A stretch of DNA of 5,351 nt from Kiritimatiellia bacterium (GTDB lineage Bacteria; Verrucomicrobiota; Kiritimatiellia; RFP12; UBA1067). Below, one piece after another: positions 1 to 5,088 of the stretch. Location of the stretch: the NCBI GenBank assembly GCA_016303225.1, contig JAEDMC010000188.1, positions 1 through 5,351 on the forward strand, in the 5' to 3' direction. Below the pieces are notes generated by a model. It had not been told where the DNA came from. It worked only from the letters and a program-made list of their open reading frames with translations, and did not search any database. Made by a program: the position numbers and the translations under genes. Position 1 is the first letter of the stretch. The number at the start of each line of letters is the position of its first letter.

Positions 1-91
1 GAAAGGAGAAGCGGCGTCTCGCCGCGCAACGAAAGGAGAAGCGGCGTCTCGCCGCGCAACGAAAGGAGAAGCGGCGTCTCGCCGCTTGTAA
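1..91 (+). CDS. Probable 3' end of an upstream gene (partial), repeat-encoded C-terminus
   Basis: Reading from base 2, the repeat encodes KGEAASRRAT units and ends at TAA 89-91, which is 16 nt before the next start. This frame is favoured by analogy with the end of the gene at 1894-2685. There, GCA ACG AAA GGA (Ala-Thr-Lys-Gly) likewise encodes both the C-terminus and the RBS of the following gene. An alternative frame from base 1 (ERRSGVSPRN units) stays open to TGA 109-111 and would give an ATGA overlap with the next gene. The third frame runs directly into the gene at 108. Because all three frames are open and the 5' part is outside the window, the coding status and frame are uncertain and no function can be given. 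Confidence 0.35.
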   Translation, partial: KGEAASRRATKGEAASRRATKGEAASRRL

Positions 92-92
92 C
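1..92 (+). repeat. Tandem 30-bp repeat with SD-like block and GC hairpin (about 3 copies)
   Basis: Units at 1-30 and 31-60 are identical. A third at 61-92 diverges only after its hairpin, ending CTTGTAAC instead of GCAAC, and so is 32 bp. Each unit begins GAAAGGAGAA, a strong Shine-Dalgarno-like block, and continues into GCGGCG-TCT-CGCCGC, a perfect 6-bp stem with a 3-nt loop. In the third copy the stem extends to 8 bp (AAGCGGCG/CGCCGCTT). A fourth GAAAGGA at 93-99 follows and serves as the RBS of the gene at 108. The same 13-mer GCAACGAAAGGAG recurs at 2662-2674 before the GTG start at 2682, so the unit looks like a local RBS region that was duplicated. The repeat runs off the left edge, so the true copy number is unknown. 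Confidence 0.93.
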
Positions 93-99
93 GAAAGGA
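93..99 (+). promoter_or_regulatory. Ribosome binding site of the first cassette gene
   Basis: GAAAGGA lies 8 nt upstream of ATG 108. It supports that start even though the reading frame is open all the way back to the left edge. It is the fourth and last SD-like block in a row; the three preceding blocks sit in the tandem repeats. Confidence 0.75.
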
Positions 100-107
100 C
101 CGCCATC

Positions 108-1157
108 ATGAAAAAGACAATCATCGCCATTCTCCAACTCCAACTCGTCACTCTGACTCTCCCCGCCGCCGTCCCCCTGCGATGGACCGTCGAAACGAGC
201 CGCGTCCAGCCCGCCGTGTTCGATGCCTACCAGGGCGAGACGCTGACCTTTGAAGCCGCCTTGCAAAGCCATGGCAAGCCCCTTGCAGCGCCCGTTAACT
301 ACTCCTTTTTCTGGCAGACGAACGGCATGGGCTCCACCTACTGGGAGGTGAAGGTGAGAGGTGAAGGTGAACAAAGGAATAATTCAACTGTTCACCTTGA
401 TCCTTCACCTTCACCTACCAATGTGCTCTTCGCGACTTGGTCTCCAGAAATGGATGTGGGAGCTAAAGTCTACAACTGCTTCATCGGCTCGCCCTCCAAC
501 ATCTACCACGCCGCCTTCCAGCTGCGCCTCCGCCCGTCTCCCGGCGCGCTCCCCAACGCCCTGCCGCTCCCGACGCCGGTCATCGACTTCGCCCGCGTCC
601 GCGTTCTCAACCCGCCATGGGGCTCCGGCGGTGGCGGCGGCTGCGACACCAACACCGTCGATGCCCTGGCTAACTCGGCGGTAGTCACCAACGCCCTCAC
701 CGTCGCCACTACCAACCGCGTCGCCGCGCTCGAGACGGCAACTAACAACCTCTCGTCTTCCGTCTCCAGTCTCGCGTCCTCCGTCTCCGATATCTCGTCT
801 TCCGTCTCCGGTCTCGCGTCCTCGAAGGCCGACCGGTCGTACATTGAAACTGTCGTGCTTCCGTCGGTTGGCGATGCGCATAATCTTGCCGAAAGCGCGA
901 ATCAGAAAGTGGATAGCATTTACCCGGTTGCGATGGACGCTTCGCAGAAGGCATACGAAGCCGTAGAATTGCTTTCCACCAAGGCCGACATCATGATGAT
1001 CTCCGCCACCAACCCGACCTTCTCGAACGAGGTCGCCGCCGTCGCCCGCACGGTCACGCCGCCACCGTCGCCGACGCTGCGGCTTTACGACGAGGTGCGG
1101 CAGTGCTACTGGATCGGCCGCATGATCAACGGCGTCATCAACTGGGAGGTCGAATGA
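108..1157 (+). CDS. Exported phage tail-fibre/adhesin-like protein with coiled-coil stalk
   Basis: This 349-aa protein starts at ATG 108, chosen for the RBS at 93-99 and because it begins a signal peptide: MKKT, then a hydrophobic core, with possible cleavage near residue 20-21 (LPAA). Residues about 24-170 form a predicted beta-rich head starting LRWTVETSRVQPAVFDAYQG. The YQGETLTFEA stretch resembles the N-terminal fold seen in phage baseplate/tail-fibre (BppU-like) proteins, which is my inference. A Gly hinge (GSGGGGG, 172-178) leads into an Ala/Ser/Thr/Asn-rich heptad-like stalk (about 183-295) with two 14-residue repeats at 215-242. A Pro linker (PPPSP, 318-322) precedes a compact tip, LYDEVRQCYWIGRMINGVINW. 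Residues 80-103 are encoded by a palindromic insert and look foreign to the head domain. The architecture suggests a trimeric fibre or receptor-binding protein. The signal peptide argues against an ordinary cytoplasmically assembled tail protein. The stop overlaps the next start. Confidence 0.9.
   Translation: MKKTIIAILQLQLVTLTLPAAVPLRWTVETSRVQPAVFDAYQGETLTFEAALQSHGKPLAAPVNYSFFWQTNGMGSTYWEVKVRGEGEQRNNSTVHLDPSPSPTNVLFATWSPEMDVGAKVYNCFIGSPSNIYHAAFQLRLRPSPGALPNALPLPTPVIDFARVRVLNPPWGSGGGGGCDTNTVDALANSAVVTNALTVATTNRVAALETATNNLSSSVSSLASSVSDISSSVSGLASSKADRSYIETVVLPSVGDAHNLAESANQKVDSIYPVAMDASQKAYEAVELLSTKADIMMISATNPTFSNEVAAVARTVTPPPSPTLRLYDEVRQCYWIGRMINGVINWEVE
346..416. repeat. 71-bp imperfect palindrome inserted in frame in a coding region
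   Basis: The left arm 346-373 and right arm 389-416 are each 28 nt. They pair as 12 bp (AGGTGAAGGTGA with TCACCTTCACCT), a 6-nt mismatched block, then 10 bp (AAGGTGAACA with TGTTCACCTT). The central loop 374-388 contains a further small palindrome, GAAT-A-ATTC. Composition is AT-richer and strongly biased toward GGTGAA words, unlike the flanking GC-rich codons. The block keeps the reading frame and encodes about 24 hydrophilic residues (80-103) between two conserved-looking beta segments (FFWQTNGMGSTYW and TNVLFATWSPEMD). This resembles a mobile palindromic (REP-like or protein-embedded) element, but no second copy is present in the window to prove mobility. Confidence 0.75.
751..826 (+). repeat. 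42-bp direct repeat (nearly two copies) encoding the stalk
   Basis: Copy 1 begins TCTCGTCTTCCGTCTCC at 751 and copy 2 begins with the same words at 793, a period of 42 nt or 14 codons. The encoded units are LSSSVSSLASSVSD and ISSSVSGLASSKAD, two heptads each. Within each unit the shorter word CGTCTCC/CGTCCTC recurs, so the DNA is also an internally repetitive pyrimidine-rich tract. This is a likely place for stalk-length variation by slippage or recombination. Confidence 0.8.
1145..1150 (+). promoter_or_regulatory. RBS inside the end of the first gene, selecting start 1157
   Basis: GGAGGT lies inside the last codons of the fibre-like gene. Two in-frame starts follow, ATG 1154 and ATG 1157. 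Spacing is 3 nt to the first and 6 nt to the second, so 1157 is preferred. The TGATG junction makes re-initiation after the upstream stop likely. Confidence 0.6.
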
Positions 1158-1888
1158 TGAAGCGCGCATTAATCGTCCTGATCGCCGCAGCCTCCGTGCT
1201 GCGGCTCCCCGCCGCGAACGTCACCGTCTCCGTCGACGAGGACGGCGTGATCCAGCCGCAGCCCGCGCGCGACGCGATCGGACGCGCCGTCTCTGCAACG
1301 GTCATGATTGACCTCGCCGCCGCGAAGGCCGAGATCCTCACGAACGTCGCCGGTATCGCCATGCGGACGATGGATGAAGCGATTGACCTCCTTAACAAGC
1401 GCGGCGACTTCGCGATCATGTCGTTCACCGCAACCGGCGTGAAGGACGCCGTGAAGACCGGCGAGGCGTCCGACGAGGGCGAGATCCGCATCGTCGGGTG
1501 TGCCTACGACGACCGCACGGATCCGGACAACGTGCTGGCGACGCTGACGTGGCAGTACGCGCTTGGCAAGTTCACCGAGCCGAAGTGCATCGGCACGGTG
1601 AACCTTGCGACCACGAACGTCTGGGACAATATCGCGATGACCGAGCCGGTGCAGATCGAGTGGGGCACGAACGTTGCCTACCGTGCGACAGCCTCCATCC
1701 CGAAGAACATGGCGGACGGCAAGTTCTTCCTGCGGATCAGCGCGAAGCCAGACGCGCCGATCGACGACGGGCAGGTCTTCGACATCTTCAGCGACGGCAC
1801 CGACTACACGGTAGACTTCGAACCGTCCCGCAAATACCGAATGCGCATCATCTCAGGGCGCATCACCAACCTTAGCCTTGTGGAGTAA
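1157..1888 (+). CDS. Secreted protein of unknown function (helical N-part, beta-rich C-part)
   Basis: This 243-aa product begins MKRALIVLIAAASVLRLPAA, a clear Sec-type signal peptide with cleavage near residue 19-20. The start at 1157 is chosen over 1154 because of RBS spacing; the longer form only adds one Met. After the signal comes a short beta stretch (NVTVSVDEDGVIQ), then a long Ala-rich amphipathic helix region (about 37-82). A beta-rich domain (about 85-243) with many Asp, Thr and Asn residues follows, including TWQYALGK, FFLRISAKP and RKYRMRIISGRITNL. There are only two Cys after the signal (about 105 and 134), which could form an exported disulfide. I recognise no family and see no catalytic motif. 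Its position right after the fibre-like gene, with overlapping stop and start, suggests coordinated stoichiometry and perhaps physical partnership. Confidence 0.9.
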   Translation: MKRALIVLIAAASVLRLPAANVTVSVDEDGVIQPQPARDAIGRAVSATVMIDLAAAKAEILTNVAGIAMRTMDEAIDLLNKRGDFAIMSFTATGVKDAVKTGEASDEGEIRIVGCAYDDRTDPDNVLATLTWQYALGKFTEPKCIGTVNLATTNVWDNIAMTEPVQIEWGTNVAYRATASIPKNMADGKFFLRISAKPDAPIDDGQVFDIFSDGTDYTVDFEPSRKYRMRIISGRITNLSLVE

Positions 1889-1893
1889 CAGAC

Positions 1894-2685
1894 ATGGATC
1901 TCGATCTCGTCACCCAGCTTGCCATCATCGCCGAGGAGGAGTCCGCGGCCATCTACCACTTCACGCTGCTGACGCTGTCCGCGCTGGCCGTCCTGCTCGC
2001 GCTGCTGCTCGTCGTCACGATTGCCCCTAAATCGTACCGCAAACTCTCCTTCTGGCTCTTTCTTGCCATCTCCGCCATTGTCATGATCGGGGCCGTGCAG
2101 AAGCCGTGGAAGCCGCGCGTCGAATGGCCGGCGGGCGTGACCGACAACGGATCAATCATCGACACAAACACCTGGGCGACACTTGAATTCAAGTGGAACC
2201 TTCGCGAGGGCTATCCGAAGGACACGCCGCTCGAGTTCTATTGCAAGCCGGCGACCGGCGTCGGCGACTGGGCCGCGATGGGCATCGAGCCTGCCGGATC
2301 GAAGTACCGGCTTTTCCACTTCGGCACAGCCGAGCTTCCGGACAATCCGACGAACTACATCTACAAGGTGACGTCGGGCTACGTCCCGCCTGCGCTTCCG
2401 TCGATCGCACTCGTCATGACAACCGCGTCGAACGTCACGATCAAGGTCAACTGTGCGACGAACTATATCGGATATTCGGCCCAGTGGGAGGCTCGTCGCC
2501 AACAGTTCAAGGATACGCGCCTTCCGGTCTGGGGACCGTGGACTGATCTCGGCCAGGCGATTATCTTCAACGCAACCGAGACGAACCGCGTCGTCGAGGG
2601 CTCCTTCGTCAACGGGCACCGCAATACCGAAATCCGGCTGAAGCTGCACATTTCAGAGGAAGCAACGAAAGGAGTCAGACCGTGA
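1894..2685 (+). CDS. Two-TM membrane protein with large exported beta-rich domain, function unknown
   Basis: The 263-aa product starts at ATG 1894 with GGAG at 1882-1885, 8 nt upstream. A short acidic N-terminus (about 1-22) precedes TM1 (about 24-44, LTLSALAVLLALLLVVTI) and a positively charged turn (PKSYRK). TM2 follows (about 51-68, LSFWLFLAISAIVMIGAV). By the positive-inside rule the turn is cytoplasmic, so the N-terminus and the remaining about 190 residues face outward. The exported part (74-263) is rich in aromatic residues, Thr and Asn, and looks like one or two beta-sandwich domains (for example KYRLFHFGTAELPDNPTNYIYKVTSG). No family was recognised. It is the most obvious inner-membrane anchor for the secreted neighbours. 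Its last codons, encoding ATKGVRP, contain the RBS of the next gene, and its stop lies inside that gene's GTG start. Confidence 0.9.
   Translation: MDLDLVTQLAIIAEEESAAIYHFTLLTLSALAVLLALLLVVTIAPKSYRKLSFWLFLAISAIVMIGAVQKPWKPRVEWPAGVTDNGSIIDTNTWATLEFKWNLREGYPKDTPLEFYCKPATGVGDWAAMGIEPAGSKYRLFHFGTAELPDNPTNYIYKVTSGYVPPALPSIALVMTTASNVTIKVNCATNYIGYSAQWEARRQQFKDTRLPVWGPWTDLGQAIIFNATETNRVVEGSFVNGHRNTEIRLKLHISEEATKGVRP
2668..2674 (+). promoter_or_regulatory. RBS that decides the GTG start at 2682
   Basis: AAAGGAG lies 7 nt before GTG 2682 and is embedded in the upstream gene. The surrounding 13-mer GCAACGAAAGGAG (2662-2674) is identical to the junction of the tandem repeats at the left edge. Confidence 0.75.
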
Positions 2686-3512
2686 AAAAGATCATCCCGC
2701 TGTTCTCCTTCGCCTTCTGCCTTTGCTTCTCTCTCATGGCCGTGACCAACTCCAACTCGGTTCTCGTCAAGGCGTGGACTCGCGAGAACGTCCACTTCGA
2801 CACGGAGACCGGCGAGTTCTCGTCCACCAATATCCCGAGCGCGGCAGAAGCCGAGGCGCTGTACCGTCTCGCGGCGAACATCACGAACCTCTACGACGCC
2901 GCAGTCGAGGCGATGGAGACGAACCTTGCGCCGCTCCGCGCCCGCATCGAGCTGGAGAAGCAGCGCCCGGTCGTGTCGCTGGCGCTGTCCGTCAGCCAGG
3001 ATAATGCGCTCGACCGGCGCAACTTCACGCTCTGCGTCATCTCCAACGAGATCCAGCAGGTATCGACCAACTGGCACGTCCGAGGCTGGGTGTTCTCGAA
3101 CAACGTTCTGAAGTCCGAGCCGATCATCCGCGCCGACGTCAACACGGCCCTGGGCGAGACCGCCGCCTCGTTTGAATGCGTCTGGCGAGAGTACGGCACG
3201 AATGCCGTCGAGGTCGTGATCGACGGCGAGACCTACGAGACGTACGAAATGTCGGTGGACGTTCCGACGAACCTCGTTAGAAATATCAACATGCTCGTCG
3301 AGCGCTGGGTGTCGATCGGCAGCCGGGACAAGGAGTTCAACTTCGGCAACCGCCAGCTCAGGATCAACGGCGAGCTTTGCTGCACGACCAATGACGCCTC
3401 ATTTCTTGGACGTTTCACGACGACCAACGGCGTCGATCTGAGCGAGTTATTCACGCCCTATCTGGACCGGGGGCTATTCCGGTTCGCTGAAAAACAAGAA
3501 GAGGAGGAATAA
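2682..3512 (+). CDS. Secreted protein of unknown function, GTG start
   Basis: This 276-aa product starts at GTG 2682, which overlaps the previous TGA by 4 nt (GTGA) and has an ideal RBS. The N-terminus MKKIIPLFSFAFCLCFSLMA is a signal peptide, cleavable after LMA at residue 20. A Glu/Ala-rich helical segment (about 52-94) is followed by a beta-rich region (about 95-215), with HVRGWVFSNNVLKSEPIIRADV and a repeated ETYETYE word. A C-terminal part contains CCTTNDASFLGRFTTTNGVDLSELF, and the tail is highly acidic (KQEEEE). The helix-then-beta layout resembles the product of 1157-1888, although I see no clear residue-level match. No enzyme motif is visible. A structural or binding role in the exported complex is an inference from context only. 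Confidence 0.9.
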   Translation: MKKIIPLFSFAFCLCFSLMAVTNSNSVLVKAWTRENVHFDTETGEFSSTNIPSAAEAEALYRLAANITNLYDAAVEAMETNLAPLRARIELEKQRPVVSLALSVSQDNALDRRNFTLCVISNEIQQVSTNWHVRGWVFSNNVLKSEPIIRADVNTALGETAASFECVWREYGTNAVEVVIDGETYETYEMSVDVPTNLVRNINMLVERWVSIGSRDKEFNFGNRQLRINGELCCTTNDASFLGRFTTTNGVDLSELFTPYLDRGLFRFAEKQEEEE

Positions 3513-4127
3513 ATGAAACCATTGTTGTTGTCGCCTTGCTGTCTCGTCGCAGTTTCAGTCCTGCTCCTCGGCGGAAACGCCGAGGCGGCCAGATTAAACA
3601 GGAACACCTGGGCGACGTCTTTTGCCGACGAGCAGGAGTTCCGCGACAAACTCGACGCGGCCAACCTTGATGAGAAGATCAAGGACGAGCTCTTCTTCGC
3701 CTACGTTGACTATAACGCGGCGTCGACCAAGCTCAAAGATTTGATGGAGCTCAACGGCCTGAATAAGCCGAAGCCCGCCCCGAAGTCGATCTCCGCCGAC
3801 GTCACGGATCCGACGATCAAGGCCATCCGCGAGCAGGTCAACAAGACGCACAACCGCTTCGAGTTCCTCAAGAAGACCATCAACAAGTGGGGCCCATCGA
3901 CCAATCTCACCGCCAGAGCCGCAGGATCCTCGTTTCAGGACAAGCTGAACACCGCCCGCGCCGAGGCCAAGGCCCTGAAGGACATGCAGAAGGCCGCGCG
4001 CAAGTTCGGAAAGAACATCGCGAAGGTCCGCAAGGACTTCGAGAAGTACCGCGACAAGGCCGCGACCGAAGACGAGCGCGCGTTCTGGCAGTCTCTGCTT
4101 GACATCATCCCAGTGCCAGACATTTGA
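3513..4127 (+). CDS. Secreted, charged, all-helical protein of unknown function
   Basis: This 204-aa product starts at ATG 3513, directly after the TAA of the previous gene. GGAGG at 3503-3507 lies 5 nt upstream. A signal peptide spans residues 1-25 with a good AEA|A cleavage site. The mature chain is almost wholly helical and rich in Lys, Glu, Asp and Ala, with likely coiled-coil stretches at about 38-80 and 103-127. A longer one at about 140-197 includes AEAKALKDMQKAARKFGKNIAKV. There is no Cys after the signal peptide. Such proteins often act as periplasmic spacers, chaperones or tethers, but nothing here specifies which. A 14-nt word encoding NTWAT, just after the signal, is shared with the gene at 1894. 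A stable GAAA-loop hairpin lies in the signal-peptide codons. Confidence 0.9.
   Translation: MKPLLLSPCCLVAVSVLLLGGNAEAARLNRNTWATSFADEQEFRDKLDAANLDEKIKDELFFAYVDYNAASTKLKDLMELNGLNKPKPAPKSISADVTDPTIKAIREQVNKTHNRFEFLKKTINKWGPSTNLTARAAGSSFQDKLNTARAEAKALKDMQKAARKFGKNIAKVRKDFEKYRDKAATEDERAFWQSLLDIIPVPDI
3566..3585 (+). other. Perfect GNRA-tetraloop hairpin in the 5' part of a coding region
   Basis: CCTCGGCG (3566-3573), loop GAAA and CGCCGAGG (3578-3585) form an 8-bp perfect stem capped by a stabilising GNRA-type tetraloop. It lies about 53 nt after ATG 3513, over the codons for the end of the signal peptide (LLGGNAEA). It may be chance in GC-rich code, or a translational pause or mRNA stability element. 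Confidence 0.5.
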
Positions 4128-4143
4128 TTTTACCCACCAAAAG

Positions 4144-4149
4144 AAAGGA
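4144..4149 (+). promoter_or_regulatory. RBS that decides the start at 4156
   Basis: AAAGGA lies 6 nt before ATG 4156. An upstream in-frame ATG at 4099 would add 19 residues, overlap the previous gene by 29 nt and lacks an RBS of this quality, so 4156 is preferred. Confidence 0.7.
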
Positions 4150-4155
4150 CAAACA

Positions 4156-4548
4156 ATGAACCTGAGTTTCCTCAATCCCGTGAACTGGATCAAGAGCGGA
4201 TTCGCCGCCAAGGCTGACGCTGAGATCGACCGCCTGCTGACGAGCAGGAACCTCGAATGCTGCGGCCGTAACGGCGTGAACTACCTCATCCAGCTGTCGG
4301 AGTCCAAGGTCGACGACGACAAGCTCGAGCAGGTCGCGAATGACCTCATCTATGCCGGAGAGTCGCTTGCAGAACTTGGCCGCGCGATCCATCCGAAGAG
4401 CGAATCTGGCCGCAAGCTGTCCGAGGGCGAGGTCGCCGCTCTCAACGCCCGCGTCAAGGTCCTCTTCGGCGACGTCCTCCACGAGTGGGATCTCGCCAAT
4501 ATCCGAGAGCAGGCCAAGGCGCTTGTCCGCAAAATCCTCGGCATCTGA
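4156..4548 (+). CDS. Small helical protein without signal peptide, function unknown
   Basis: The 130-aa product starts at ATG 4156. It is the only cassette product without a signal peptide or TM segment. The N-terminus MNLSFLNPVNWIKSGFAAKA could form an amphipathic, membrane-associating helix. The rest is predicted helical throughout (about 20-60, 62-78, 88-128), with an adjacent Cys pair (ECCGRNG) and a basic C-terminal helix (ALVRKILGI). No DNA-binding helix-turn-helix or catalytic motif is evident to me. Its location between a periplasmic coiled-coil gene and a small membrane/lipoprotein gene would fit a cytoplasmic assembly partner or a lysis-type accessory, but this is speculation. The 28-nt gap before it is the widest in the cassette, so its translation is the least coupled. 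Confidence 0.87.
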   Translation: MNLSFLNPVNWIKSGFAAKADAEIDRLLTSRNLECCGRNGVNYLIQLSESKVDDDKLEQVANDLIYAGESLAELGRAIHPKSESGRKLSEGEVAALNARVKVLFGDVLHEWDLANIREQAKALVRKILGI

Positions 4549-4558
4549 AAGGAGCAGC

Positions 4559-4942
4559 ATGAAAGATAAAAGCGAATTCTTCCAGATCGTCGTCTTCCTA
4601 GTCGGCCTGATGTTCTTTGTCGCCATCCTCGCGACGCTCTGCGGCTGCGCGAACCGTGGCTGCAAGGTCACGGTCTCATCGGCCAGCGTGACGAGCCTGG
4701 GCGACATCAACTGGGACGAGTACAAGATCCCGGTCTTCTCGATCTTCACGGGCCCTCGGCTCGTCGTCTGGATCAACAAGGACTACCTGGCGCTGTCTAA
4801 AGTGCGCGGAAGCGGATCCGTCACAAACGACACGTCCGCCATCGGCATCTACTCCGACCATTCCAGCAAGTCCGCATCGGTCGAGATGGACTTCGCACCC
4901 GTGACGAACCTCATCACAACTGCCGAGTCCGTCGTCGACTAA
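4559..4942 (+). CDS. Small membrane-anchored protein, possible lipoprotein
   Basis: This 127-aa product starts at ATG 4559 with AAAGGAG at 4548-4554. Longer in-frame extensions back to 4340 lie inside the previous gene and lack a plausible RBS. A charged N-terminus (MKDKSEFF) precedes a hydrophobic segment (about 8-27, ending VAILAT). LCGC at 27-30 can be read as a lipobox with Cys30 as the lipidated residue. Cys at the -2 position is unusual, so it could instead be an uncleaved N-terminal anchor. The exported remainder (31-127) is Ser/Thr/Val-rich and probably beta-structured (KIPVFSIFTGPRLVVWINKDYLAL). It is the last gene before two terminator-like hairpins. I know no family for it. A short lipoprotein after a small helical protein superficially recalls spanin pairs, but the gene order and lengths are not diagnostic. 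Confidence 0.87.
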   Translation: MKDKSEFFQIVVFLVGLMFFVAILATLCGCANRGCKVTVSSASVTSLGDINWDEYKIPVFSIFTGPRLVVWINKDYLALSKVRGSGSVTNDTSAIGIYSDHSSKSASVEMDFAPVTNLITTAESVVD

Positions 4943-4952
4943 CCCCAACTTT

Positions 4953-5026
4953 CCCCTCCTGGCAATCAGAAACGATCAGGCGAGCTCCGGCCAATCACCC
5001 GCCTCGCCGCGCCAGGAGGGGCTTTT
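4953..5026 (+). terminator. Long-loop perfect hairpin at operon end (terminator or mRNA 3' stabiliser)
   Basis: CCCCTCCTGGC (4953-4963) pairs perfectly with GCCAGGAGGGG (5011-5021), 11 bp, beginning 10 nt after the last stop and followed by CTTTT (5022-5026). The 47-nt loop holds an inner stem, GGCGAG (4979-4984) with CTCGCC (5003-5008). The T-run is short, so it may terminate only partly or protect the mRNA 3' end. Confidence 0.6.
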
Positions 5027-5088
5027 CATGCCCGTATTGTTGACGACCTAGACGGACCTCTTGCGACAGGTTTTCAACCCCTGTTCAA

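Noticed and set aside
1..92. CRISPR array
   Set aside because: The units are directly adjacent and identical with no unique spacers; this is a simple tandem repeat.
361..684. Forward frame encoding an Arg/Ser/Pro-rich 107-aa peptide inside the first gene
   Set aside because: It is an out-of-frame, low-complexity product of GC-rich code and starts inside the palindromic insert.
411..1169. Long reverse-strand open frame opposite the fibre-like gene
   Set aside because: It is rich in Arg, Gly and Asp from GC-rich antisense code, has no RBS, and lies opposite a forward gene with signal peptide and RBS; it is a shadow.
2152..2649. Reverse-strand 165-aa open frame under the two-TM gene
   Set aside because: Its composition is Arg-rich antisense, there is no start signal, and it is fully covered by a better forward gene.
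3594..4211. Reverse-strand 205-aa open frame under the helical secreted gene
   Set aside because: Its Leu/Val/Gly/Arg runs arise from antisense of Lys/Glu/Asp codons, with no RBS or domain; the forward gene has a signal peptide and RBS.
5040..5068. TTGACG as a -35 box for a small RNA ending at the second terminator
   Set aside because: No acceptable -10 element lies at 16-18 nt spacing; the hexamer at 17 nt is GCGACA.
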